Part shown: in pieces, positions 26,701-31,913 of the stretch
Layout: every line of letters starts with the position of its first letter
Numbering within the stretch: the first letter of the stretch is position 1
Assembly (NCBI GenBank): GCA_900539695.1
Contig: UQDG01000023.1
Coordinates: 1-37,765, forward strand
From: an uncultured Oscillospiraceae bacterium
GTDB taxonomy: Bacteria; Bacillota; Clostridia; Oscillospirales; Ruminococcaceae
Reading direction: 5' to 3'
Length of the DNA: 37,765 bases
Program-made: the position numbers and the translations under genes
The notes under the pieces: generated by a model
What the model saw: the letters and a program-made list of their open reading frames with translations, nothing else
What the model was told of the DNA's origin: nothing
Database searches by the model: none

Positions 26701-27134
26701 GCGGGCACTTCGCCCACCTTGGTGGCGATATGGGTAGTGGTCACCGTGGAATCGGCGTCGCCACTCTCCTGGATGGTGGTAGCCGGTGCGGGAGTCTCGT
26801 CTGCAGCGGGTGCCTCGGTGGGGGCCGGAGTCTCGGTTTCAGCAGGCGTTTCCGTAGGTGTCGGGGTTTCCTCCGCGTCAGGCGCTTCATCGGGAGTTTT
26901 CCCGGCCGGGGTCTCGGTTTCAGATGCGGCCGGGGCTTCCGTGGGAGCAGGGGTCTGCCCGGCGTTCGTGTCCTCGGCCGGAGCGTCTGCATCAGCAGGG
27001 GTATCCTCCTGCTGGACGATGGCCGTTATCGGCTCATCGTTGGCAAACGCTTGGGCAGGGACCATGCTTGCCAGCATGCCGACACACAGGGCGGCCGCCA
27101 GAACGCGTTGACCCTTGCGTTTTGCTTTTCTCAT
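17775..27134 (-). CDS. Giant cell-wall-anchored bifunctional glycosidase: GH59 plus GH43 (exo-beta-1,3-galactanase type)
   Basis: This is a secreted 3,119-residue surface enzyme. Order: signal peptide (1-31); Glu/Pro/Thr linker (about 35-125); accessory module A1 (about 178-368); LamG-like L1 (about 378-590); GH59 catalytic domain and its lectin-like C-domain (about 600-1303), with E667 (GAEACTMRY) aligning with the acid/base of human galactocerebrosidase and E847 (WYSEG) with its nucleophile; galactose-binding-like domain (about 1311-1428); Ig-like region; module A2 (about 1527-1700) and L2 (about 1704-1910), close copies of A1/L1; GH43 domain (about 2015-2510); Ig-like and carbohydrate-binding modules; Pro/Thr repeats (about 2761-2885); a beta-rich domain; and a VPQTS sorting motif (3083-3087), membrane span and basic tail. 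The GH43 domain has MQAHGG, E2245 (ERPKMIYN), E2398 (REAPAMFKY) and Q2454, as in exo-beta-1,3-galactanases that lack the usual Asp base. The start has AGAGAGGATG upstream. Confidence 0.9.
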   Translation of the reverse strand: MRKAKRKGQRVLAAALCVGMLASMVPAQAFANDEPITAIVQQEDTPADADAPAEDTNAGQTPAPTEAPAASETETPAGKTPDEAPDAEETPTPTETPAETETPAPTEAPAADETPAPATTIQESGDADSTVTTTHIATKVGEVPAVLADVDGVTADTFKTAFETVKVQKGDVTYTVEVIPADTVYFIDSVAASGNNGAMDSVKSTEAYAAAKALLGDRLLNGKSDQFYQGDATWGLVDNDAQTKGYNGITSDKTYTGVYGQKNEKGETISYKFTLPAGKYSITTAHREWWKGQNRAMDLSLTTSDGASVYASVPKQDNGKVTTKTGEFTITTEQVVTWTATATGQHAPAVSWLAVERTGDVETPDTPDENENFGKALEDDELVTVRNGASLTDTITGGKQVSVTSGWINGGNSAMDGGAAVKEADSFFKRSSFTLYADIKFNDAHDNTSAILVGPAADAHFRIIPRKTDGTAVLKVNNNQEYELSQSLEAGEWNALALVYNENDTEGTVAVYLNGEEVLPATGVGFKLSEKTGIIGAFGATFGTGFMRTGLYDNIVVTGKADADAAKIETASRKEAFDGIVDVDGIVTLNGSEVEAAAKNVNGWTYKGLGMLNGNATSNLLLDYKAENPQAYWAMMQYLFGSADGYPLFSNIKMEMGNDGNNSTGAEACTMRYENEEADASRSPGFVMAADAKKINPNVKVSILRWEYPNWVKAKADGDEKYAAIYKWYKETIFDAYEKYGYVIDYIDPDKNETQNPDGEIIKYFANALKNEGDFPVYFTEEAIAAYHNIKIVASDENKTLNIVPLMLRDSAVYDAVDAIGFHYRTNATDDYIKMADVNDKEVWYSEGCATFGYSELQENKTTEYGANTIGGYQSPLALLDSIPNAFVGSRRTMYMFQPAIGSFYEGIQYGHKELLSARDPWSGYIHYDPALYMLAHITQFAKTGWENDTNTNGIWRVLPNATFASFGASDNEHATAGIDGSASYMTLAAPDKKDFSTVFINNTQNEKTFAIKVADDMDISVMALHVWTTVTDSYLQKGEDAAIENGIATITVPAYSVVTATTLDTTPARFPTEKDDGDYIQTGTRSVLDTDSTGKNADTTDEYLYADNFEYVEEGQVAGYNVTTGEETLQDYIVSRGNEPRYMLDTHGAWIVEGGRLKQENESGVNQWNSGDPATIVGDWRWMDYSASIDVTLPNAEAGRYERLTIRAQTGMNWNNSGYTLEINGAGSWKLFRIGTQVANGTVAKNAEGKYNLKLTGLGSTVYAYINDVRVAKYNDANPMLSGRVKISSNWKQVYADNLEVKTVKGGIPYATAMIDGQDDGVKYEGNWTINNPGGGSADNWYRTISSSSTADASFTFTANGNGFAIMGGNDGSAVIDVYVDGQLKAENAATKAAPTRGETYILSDLAAGNHTIKVVLKSGTLKVDALNTIGARLESVSGSVTEVLTELPTMDYYVTGSGVSGLPDEVEVKLADGTTDTRDVEWNVDEDALAANAYSSGSINGNVKDAVNSLGEQLTVSVNINEVIPGDTLYFIDSVSGKITDVAGGTTETYKLYKKALGGLLMNDAFDQFKTDATTWGLVDTDAGTKGYSSTADKTATGIYGHDNKAGETLTYALTLPAGTYTLTSAHREWWSMTRPMTAVVTDTEGTALSDTADLNLSGSSGDIINKADFTLDKEQVVYYTVTATGTQAPVISWLAVNGKTAQSGSKFFDQVLEDNGGLTLAANAATLTDETWGTILKVSTQWNNKNEYHAAITDGQNLFGRTQFTLLADVMIEKPGSDASKTAMRSAFTISTGSNRLHLLTYDGKVGYGVDGSNAGISKNEISLGNVAVGTWNSVAFVYNEPNGGNGSLTVYLNGKKAGEIADIGFKLSESKDIAATVARNVGTNYLLTGQYDNIVVKRNALSESAAVKETAARYDAKNPSDAARAALAAKIEEIRAALAADEANGITYATEKLENWQYTGNKAGTADTLPEMNEALTKADTLAADETAATDELNSCVKALDAQYKALRTLPETYTDIPGTAATVIKADTGLPMQAHGGSAMTLKEGTGDGCVNYDLDGDGSITEGKTVYLWFGEDKTNNTRPVDGVRCYSSTDLYNWTDHGTILYTQSTILPIEEGTEKAITSSVGANGTGTTQKYNVMQCSKTNLETLKAWGKLSTAPEGVTESEFRNVKNFLRAYVTEYEKAPTDLNDISWTAKTYGEEPITATSLLYPDSTDGSVRNVTTTRLQLAFETLYGSYCITERPKMIYNESTKQFVLLWHADGPLYNSKDLSGWVAGGCVGNCPASRYSRAMVGIATSDSPFGPFTVQNVTRMNYDATLNANRLGEARDMTVFVDTGVDKNNDGADDAYVIYSSEMNAKLYVSLLNKDYTGLAAEADQADDTQFAARIVTDNSREAPAMFKYGGYYYLITSGTDGWNSTAHIYYRSKNVLSGWEKIGNPAKNDTGKMFNTQVTYVLPVDAENGKFIYMADRWNGSNLTDSRTIWLPIQMNTDSTLSVLGEKNWTLDRLDQLLPTTVNTELPKVVWSDGSNLPKTVNVTTQGKDVTSKVEWDTDSLKNFGTVSITGTLTECNNISISTTATVVPKNLLYFANPTKTPVSSDYTAIVNASAETLKNSAVNDGAYNAENGFGYTGTAGTLRNTNADIYESMRYAANKDSITYRFDNLTGSGYTVYVGMFNPTGWVENGKVRLADIKINGETVQTGYNYNTSCTGKGDTLAFTGLSADENGTLTVEIAANANTTSAVQVSFIMVAGTEKTKPEPTVTPNPTTKPDPTPAPTTKPTATPEPTAKPTATPAPTTAPTATPEPTAKPTATPAPTTEPTATPEPTVKPTETPAPTVKPTETPAPTAKPTETPAPTTAPTATPAPTVKPTATPAPTAAPVKTEVIKEELTADNISQELQDKGFTTSEKVKSALKEEIAKEQPAEDGKTEFYEVTLRIKNEDGTIGEEVTKENFPQEGLEVAFDLPNDIKAEEADNYDFLIAHLKNDGNTELLKPALKDGKLVVTVHSLSPFAVSWKAKEQPAPTEKPTPAPTEKPTATPAPTSKPNSSNSNNSNSTSNGAAGTAKPSQATPAPASTTRVPQTSDSFPIVPLAAVALLSLNGLIVLILRKREQKHK
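18480..18850 (-). repeat. In-frame Pro/Thr-coding tandem repeats of the giant gene
   Basis: Degenerate repeats encode PTxKPTxTPAPT units. The clearest DNA copies are near 18681-18728 and 18741-18788, with a 60-base period and only a few differences. They form a stalk between the catalytic modules and the cell wall. Such tandem DNA could vary in copy number by slippage or recombination without breaking the frame. Confidence 0.8.
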
Positions 27135-27196
27135 GGTTTTTCATCCTCTCTTTAGATTTCAGCGGGTAATGGGTACATTTGCAGTGGTTTACCTAA

Positions 27197-27202
27197 ATAA
27201 TA
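27197..27202 (-). promoter_or_regulatory. Predicted -10 box of the giant glycosidase gene
   Basis: TATTAT on the minus strand, about 63 bases upstream of the ATG. The -35 position (27220-27225, TGGTCG) is a poor match, which again suggests activator dependence. Confidence 0.5.
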
Positions 27203-27244
27203 ACGTACCCCCGCCGCGCCGACCATGTCATTTTTCCTGTACAA

Positions 27245-27256
27245 TCTGCACTTTTT
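27245..27256 (-). promoter_or_regulatory. Candidate activator site upstream of the giant gene
   Basis: The plus strand reads TCTGCACTTTTT, identical to 11088-11099. The gap to the predicted -10 box is 42 bases at both loci. This is the only other copy I found upstream of a gene in the window. Confidence 0.55.
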
Positions 27257-27384
27257 CAAGTTGTGTTTGACAGATTTTCCCCGCCCAAAGAGCCGGAATT
27301 TTTGCATGCTGTTCTTGAAAAAATCCATGGAAAGCAAAGCTGCAATCTGTGATAATGTTATTTAAGTATATCCATCAACCGCAA

Positions 27385-27421
27385 AAGGCCGCCCTCCCCT
27401 GCTTGTGGGGAGAGCGGCCTT
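27385..27421 (-). terminator. Strong hairpin terminator after the GH1 remnant
   Basis: Fifteen-base arms beginning AAGGCCGCC pair around a seven-base loop (one mismatch). The hairpin lies 12 bases downstream of the stop codon of the decayed GH1 reading frame and probably once ended that gene. It may now end the SPFH gene transcript. Confidence 0.65.
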
Positions 27422-27432
27422 GCCGTTTTGGG

Positions 27433-27560
27433 TTATAAGGTCTCGCCGTTGGTGGCAATGACCTGCTTGTACCAGTTGAAGGACTTTTTCTTATAGCGGT
27501 TGCCGGTGCCGTCATCGTTGCGGTAGCTGTCGTCCACAGTGTGGTCGGGCTTTTCTATGC
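27433..27560 (-). pseudogene. C-terminal remnant of a GH1 glycosidase (beta-glucosidase or 6-phospho-beta-glucosidase)
   Basis: The minus strand encodes about 42 residues ending in [19 protein letters not shown] and a stop. The S-F-x-W-Y-K-x-V-I-x-x-N-G-E pattern is the characteristic C-terminus of GH1 enzymes, and [12 protein letters not shown] just before it also fits. Upstream the frame continues as unrelated residues and meets a stop codon within the end of the SPFH gene. There is no start, so this is a fragment left by deletion, with the SPFH gene now abutting it. The original enzyme's substrate cannot be told from the tail. Confidence 0.75.
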
Positions 27561-27624
27561 GGTTGTGCGGCAACACACAGCTCCCCTGCACGGTCGGCAC
27601 AGGGGCGCTGGTTTTATGCAGCTG

Positions 27625-29175
27625 TTATTCGGTTACAGTGGCATGGTCCGCGGTGGTTTCTGCAGTAGGTGCAGAGGCCTGCGGGGTTTGCAAATTTTCT
27701 AACCCGGTCACGTTGATGTTGCGGTCGGTCTTGGCCTGGATGCTGTTGGCGCGGACGATCTCTTTCATGTCAATGCCGGTGGCTTCCTTCATGGCCTCCA
27801 TGGTCTGGGCCATCAGCACGGGCACGTTGCCGGACACGCCCGACACACCGGAGGCATCGCCGCCGATGATGGACACCTTGTCGATGCTGGCAAGGGGCTG
27901 GGCCACGCTCTTGGCGATTTCGGGCAGCACCTTTATCATCATCTCGGCCACGGCGGCATCGTTGTACTGCTTGTAGGCTTCGGCTTTCTGCTTCATCGCT
28001 TCGGCTTCGGCCAGGCCTTTCCGGCGGATGGCCTCGGCTTCGGCTTTACCGACCAGTTCGATGCCTTCGGCCTCCTGCTGCTTGGCAAACTTGGCGGCCT
28101 CGGCAGCGCGCTCGGCCTCGTACTTCTGGGCTTCGGCTTCTTTCTGGCGGCGGTACAGCTCAGCGTCGGCCTGCTTGCGCACCTCGGCATCCAGCTTGCG
28201 CTGCTGCACTTCGGCTTCCTGGGCGGCCAGGTCGACCATCTTCTTCTGGCGGGCGATCTCGGCGTCGGCTTCGGATTCCTTGACCTCCTTGGCACGCAGG
28301 TTGGTCTGGATCATACCGGCGGCCTGGGCGTCAGCGGCGGCCTTGTCGGCCTCGGCTTTCAGCTTAGACTTGGCCAGTTCCAGCTCGTTGTTGCGCTGGG
28401 CGATGGCCGTCTGGGCTTCGATCTCCTTCTCGTTGGCGGCCATGGCGGCGGCAGCCTTCGCGCAGGAGACATCGCGCTCGGCTTCGGCCTTGGCAATGGA
28501 GGCACGCTTTTTCACAAGCTCCTCCTGCTCCACGCCGATGGCTTCGATGACACCGTGGTTGTGGCCCTGGGCATCGATGGCGTCCTTGACATCCTGCACG
28601 TTGAAGGTGACAACCTCCAGGCCCATCTTGGCCAGATCCGGGCGGGCATTTTCCACCACGCTGACGGCCATCTGCTTGCGGTTGGTCAAAATCTGGTCGA
28701 CCGTCATCTCGCTGACGATCTCACGCAGGTTGCCTTGCAGCACATCGTTGATCTTCTCGTTGATGTGGGCTTCGTCCATGCCCAAAAAGTTGGAGATGGC
28801 GGCCTGCTGGCGGCTGTTGATGTACTTTTTGATGTCATCATACCCGGCGTTACGGACTTCCTCGTCCGAGACGGTGGAGTTCTCGCTGTAGACCTGCACG
28901 GTGACGACGCTGTCCAGCCAGAGGGAGACGCCCTCTTTGGTTTTTACGCCAGTTTCCGGCGTTTTTACGTCGATTTTCAGCAGGCGCATGTTCAGCCGGT
29001 CGGCACGCTGTACAACGGGCAGTACAAACACGCCGCGGCCGCACACCACCTTGGGGCGGGACAGGCCAAAGCCCGTTACCACGATAGCCTGGGTAGGCGG
29101 GGCTTTTTTGTAGCAGAGAAGCGAGAACACGACCAGTGCCACCACAATGGCGGCGATAAGAATAGCGATCATCAT
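27625..29175 (-). CDS. Flotillin-like SPFH domain protein
   Basis: This 516-residue membrane-associated protein belongs to the flotillin group that organises membrane microdomains. It begins with a hydrophobic segment (about 2-22) and continues with an SPFH/band 7 domain (about 30-210). A long Ala/Glu/Lys-rich coiled coil follows (about 215-400), with repeated EAEA and KAEAEA motifs, and then a C-terminal region with the SIIGGDAS segment, which is typical of flotillins. Two adjacent ATG codons precede the frame; the first (29175) sits after AGGAGG. No NfeD-type partner gene lies nearby. The gene seems to be transcribed alone from its own promoter. It has no evident link to the carbohydrate genes on its left. 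Confidence 0.92.
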   Translation of the reverse strand: MMIAILIAAIVVALVVFSLLCYKKAPPTQAIVVTGFGLSRPKVVCGRGVFVLPVVQRADRLNMRLLKIDVKTPETGVKTKEGVSLWLDSVVTVQVYSENSTVSDEEVRNAGYDDIKKYINSRQQAAISNFLGMDEAHINEKINDVLQGNLREIVSEMTVDQILTNRKQMAVSVVENARPDLAKMGLEVVTFNVQDVKDAIDAQGHNHGVIEAIGVEQEELVKKRASIAKAEAERDVSCAKAAAAMAANEKEIEAQTAIAQRNNELELAKSKLKAEADKAAADAQAAGMIQTNLRAKEVKESEADAEIARQKKMVDLAAQEAEVQQRKLDAEVRKQADAELYRRQKEAEAQKYEAERAAEAAKFAKQQEAEGIELVGKAEAEAIRRKGLAEAEAMKQKAEAYKQYNDAAVAEMMIKVLPEIAKSVAQPLASIDKVSIIGGDASGVSGVSGNVPVLMAQTMEAMKEATGIDMKEIVRANSIQAKTDRNINVTGLENLQTPQASAPTAETTADHATVTE

Positions 29176-29207
29176 TGATACATTCCTCCTTCGCTGATGA
29201 TGGCTTT

Positions 29208-29213
29208 ATTATA
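29208..29213 (-). promoter_or_regulatory. -10 box of the SPFH gene
   Basis: A perfect TATAAT on the minus strand lies 33 bases upstream of the ATG, followed by AGGAGG. The -35 match is weak. Confidence 0.55.
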
Positions 29214-29329
29214 CCGGCCGCGGGGGAAGGAATACAGGATGATTTTAGCAGAATAAGGCGGTCTATTTCTCTTTTGGGGGAGAAATAGGGGATGAGGGAA
29301 GTGGTCGTCAAGCTTCCTATATTATAATA

Positions 29330-29514
29330 ACTTGACTACTTGAATAGTGGTTTTCACCTGGCCGGGAGAAAGCAAACAACATATATACGTTATTTATTAT
29401 ACCATATTTCTTAATATACCTTTTGTTATGTTTTATAACTAAATGTATATTTACGTATATACTTTATTTTTTGCGCCAAGCAGAAAGTACAAACCAGTAT
29501 TCAAGTAATCAAGT
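29330..29514. repeat. AT-rich element bounded by 21-base inverted repeats
   Basis: The outer arms at 29330-29350 and 29494-29514 are inverted copies matching at 19 of 21 positions (core CTTGACTACTTGAATA against TATTCAAGTAATCAAG). Inside, a second inverted pair, TATATACGT (29382-29390) and ACGTATATA (29453-29461), is nested. The interior is far richer in A/T than its surroundings and has no reading frame. It could be a miniature transposable element or a protein-binding region; no clear target duplication is visible. Confidence 0.65.
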
Positions 29515-29548
29515 ATATATAAGGAACCTGACAAGTAGTTGCCAACAA

Positions 29549-29735
29549 AAAAGGCTCCCTCTGTGAGACAGACTTCCCCGATACGGGGGAGGTGGCACGA
29601 AGTGCCAGAAAGTGAGCGCTGTCAGCGAAGCTGACTGAGGGAGAGAGAAATAAATCAGCTGCTGCTAAATTCCAGGCTCTCTCCCCCACCGCCTGCGGCG
29701 GAGCCCCTTCCCAAGGGGAACCTTTTGCCTTATTT
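29549..29735. repeat. Cluster of small intergenic palindromic repeats
   Basis: A chain of short hairpins: CTTCCCC/GGGGGAG (about 29571-29589), TGGCAC-GAA-GTGCCA (about 29592-29606), GTCAGC-GAA-GCTGAC (about 29621-29635), CCGCC/GGCGG and CCCCTT/AAGGGG (about 29690-29720). The segment opening CTCTCCCCCACC near 29672 matches the repeat in the sensor kinase leader at 11277-11322. Such elements are common between genes in Faecalibacterium-like genomes. There is no coding potential. Confidence 0.55.
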
Positions 29736-29813
29736 ATGCAGCTGCTGTATCAAAAGCCCGGGGGCTTTTACAGGCTCCCAGGCACACAGCAAACGATGTT
29801 GTACAGTTACACT

Positions 29814-29927
29814 TTAAACATCGACAAAGCACAAGCAAGACGAATGTGCCCGGCCATACGGATATGCCTGGGAGCAAAACATTCGACAACTCATGCGGAC
29901 GGCGGCGATGGCATGGATGGTATACAT
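29814..29927 (-). CDS. Possible 37-residue small protein (uncertain)
   Basis: An ATG nine bases after AAAGGAG opens a short Cys-containing frame on the minus strand (MYTIHAIAAVRMSCRM at its start). It is the first frame downstream of a strong, operator-covered promoter, and a small hairpin with a TTTT tail (29749-29766) lies downstream. An overlapping frame starting at 29934 (66 residues) is the alternative, but its ATG is too close to the ribosome binding site. Neither product resembles anything I know. It may be a genuine small protein, a leader, or the residue of a deleted gene. Confidence 0.3.
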   Translation of the reverse strand: MYTIHAIAAVRMSCRMFCSQAYPYGRAHSSCLCFVDV

Positions 29928-29982
29928 GGCACATTTCTCCTTTCGTCTTTGTTCGTGCTTCCTGTTCGGATTCATTGGCTGT

Positions 29983-30027
29983 ATCATACACCAATTTACC
30001 TACTATGTCAATATGTTAGTAGGTAAA
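29983..30027 (-). promoter_or_regulatory. Strong promoter overlapped by a perfect palindromic operator
   Basis: On the minus strand TTGACA (30006-30011), a 17-base spacer and TATGAT (29983-29988) form a near-consensus promoter. The arms TTTACCTACTA (29995-30005) and TAGTAGGTAAA (30017-30027) are exact inverted copies separated by 11 bases that include the -35 box. A repressor bound here would block polymerase. The repressor family is not identifiable from the site alone. Confidence 0.7.
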
Positions 30028-30061
30028 TAATGCAAAAATATTTGCAGAAATTTACAAAAAT

Positions 30062-30092
30062 ACGGCAGCACGTTTGTTTATTGTGCTGCCGT
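30062..30092 (-). terminator. Terminator of hcp
   Basis: ACGGCAGCAC pairs with GTGCTGCCGT, followed on the minus strand by ATTTTTG. It starts about 10 bases after the hcp stop codon. Confidence 0.85.
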
Positions 30093-30101
30093 TGGATGGT
30101 T

Positions 30102-31667
30102 TTATTCGTGTAAAATGGCCTTCAGGTCGGTTTTGGGGTCGCTGGTTGGGGTCAGATGGTAGTTTTCCACCAGAAATTGTAATACATTTGGTGAGACAAA
30201 CGCCGGGACGGTGGGGCCTAAATAGATGTGCTGCAGACCCAGATAGAGCAGCGTCAACAGGATGCAGACGGCTTTCTGCTCGTACCAGGAGAGCACCAGC
30301 GTCAGCGGCAGGTCGTTGACCCCGCAGCCGAAGGCCTCGGCCAGGGCCATGGCAATGCGGATCGCGCTGTAGGCATCGTTGCACTGGCCGCAATCCAAGA
30401 TGCGCGGGATGCCCCCGATGCTGCCCAGGTCCATATCGTTCAGCCGGTATTTACCGCAGGCCAAGGTCAAAATCAGCGTATCTGCGGGGGTCATGCGGGC
30501 AAAGTCAGTGTAATAACTGCGGCTGGGAGCCGCGCCGTCGCACCCGCCGATGAGGAAGATGTGGCGAATTTTGCCGCTTTTCACCAGCTGCACGATCTCC
30601 CCCGCATGGGCCAGCACGGCGTTGCGGGCAAAGCCGGTGGTGACGGTGTGACCGCCGTTCATGCCGGTCATGGGATGGTCATCCGGGTAGCCGCCGCACT
30701 CCAGCGCCTTTTCAATGACCGGCGTAAAATCCTTGTCCGCGCCGATGTGGGGGATCTCCGGGTAGGAGACCACCGAGGTGGTGAACACCCGGTCGCAGTA
30801 GCTTTGCCGCACCGGCATCAGGCAGTTGGTGGTAAACAGAATGGGCGCCGGGATATTGTGGAACTCGGTCTGCTGGTTCTGCCATCCGGTGCCAAAGTTG
30901 CCCTTTAAGTGGGGGTACTTTTTCAGCTCCGGGTAGCCGTGGGCAGGCAGCATCTCGCTGTGGGTGTAGATGTTGATGCCCTTGCCCTCGGTCTGCTCCA
31001 GCAGCAGCTTTAAATCGTGCAGGTCGTGGCCGCTTACCACGATGAACGGTCCTTTTTCAATCGTCAGCGGCACGGTGACGGGCACCGGGTCGCCGTAGGC
31101 TTCGGTGTTGGCGGCGTCCAACAGGGCCATGCAGGCCAGGTTGACCTCGCCGGTTTTCAGCACCAGTTTTAGCAGGTCATCAGCTGATTTTTCCTCGCCC
31201 AGGGCGGCCAGTGCCTCGTAGAAATAGCGGTTCACGGCGGGGTCGGTCTTGCCCAGGGCACGGGCGTGGTAGGCATAGGCTGCCATGCCCTTGAGGCCGA
31301 ACAAGATCAGCGATTTCAGCGACCGCACATCCTCCCCTGCCCGCCAAAGCTCGGCCATATCATAATCCGCAAAGTGGGTGGTGCTGACGGCGGCTTTCTC
31401 TTTCTCTATATCGTTTTTGATTTGCAGGATCGTCTCGTTATTGAAGTTCACGTTGGTGATGGTGGTAAACAGCCCTTTCAGCATCAGCTCGTCGGTGCGG
31501 TCGGTGGCTGTCCCCGCCTGCACCGCCTGCGCAAGGCCGATCAGCGCGCCGATGACTTCATCCTGATAGTTGGCGGTATCAGCCTTTTTGCCGCACACCC
31601 CGGCCTTACCATCGCACCCGGTATTGTGCGCCGTCTGCTGGCACTGGAAACAAAACATCTCTTGCAT
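30102..31667 (-). CDS. hcp: Hydroxylamine reductase / hybrid-cluster protein
   Basis: This 521-residue cytoplasmic iron-sulphur enzyme reduces hydroxylamine (and, in other bacteria, nitric oxide) under nitrosative stress. The N-terminal cluster cysteines are C6, C9, C18 and C25 (C-x2-C-x8-C-x6-C), as in anaerobe-type Hcp. Hybrid-cluster ligands appear in later motifs such as GHDLHD, TTNCLMP, GGCDGA and LDCGQCNDAYS. The length is normal. The frame extends nine codons upstream, but the ATG at 31667 follows AAGGGGGG and gives the expected MQEMFCFQCQQT start. It is transcribed alone. Its leader contains an intrinsic terminator (31741-31775), suggesting control after initiation. No Hcr reductase gene is adjacent. 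Confidence 0.97.
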   Translation of the reverse strand: MQEMFCFQCQQTAHNTGCDGKAGVCGKKADTANYQDEVIGALIGLAQAVQAGTATDRTDELMLKGLFTTITNVNFNNETILQIKNDIEKEKAAVSTTHFADYDMAELWRAGEDVRSLKSLILFGLKGMAAYAYHARALGKTDPAVNRYFYEALAALGEEKSADDLLKLVLKTGEVNLACMALLDAANTEAYGDPVPVTVPLTIEKGPFIVVSGHDLHDLKLLLEQTEGKGINIYTHSEMLPAHGYPELKKYPHLKGNFGTGWQNQQTEFHNIPAPILFTTNCLMPVRQSYCDRVFTTSVVSYPEIPHIGADKDFTPVIEKALECGGYPDDHPMTGMNGGHTVTTGFARNAVLAHAGEIVQLVKSGKIRHIFLIGGCDGAAPSRSYYTDFARMTPADTLILTLACGKYRLNDMDLGSIGGIPRILDCGQCNDAYSAIRIAMALAEAFGCGVNDLPLTLVLSWYEQKAVCILLTLLYLGLQHIYLGPTVPAFVSPNVLQFLVENYHLTPTSDPKTDLKAILHE

Positions 31668-31740
31668 GTGGTTGCCCCCCTTACAGAATATCACTATAAG
31701 GGTGGGCAGGCTGCGGGGATTTTATGCAGACACAAAAACA

Positions 31741-31775
31741 GCGCCACCCCGCCGGTAACAAGGCGGGGTGGCGCC
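31741..31775 (-). terminator. Intrinsic terminator in the hcp leader (possible attenuator)
   Basis: Thirteen-base arms beginning GCGCCACCCCGCC form a perfect stem around an eight- to nine-base loop, followed on the minus strand by TGTTTTTGTG. It is only 74 bases upstream of the hcp ATG and downstream of a predicted promoter at 31914-31942. The preceding gene has its own terminator at 32079-32116. Confidence 0.75.
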
Positions 31776-31913
31776 GCTTTGGAATCATGCTTATATCGGT
31801 TTTGCTATGTGGTGGTGTTTGCCTCTTGCCACTATGTATAGGTACGCGGCACCTGTTTTTCCACCAGTTTGTGGGGTTTTACAGGGCTGCTATTTTTTAT
31901 TTCGGTCTATTTT

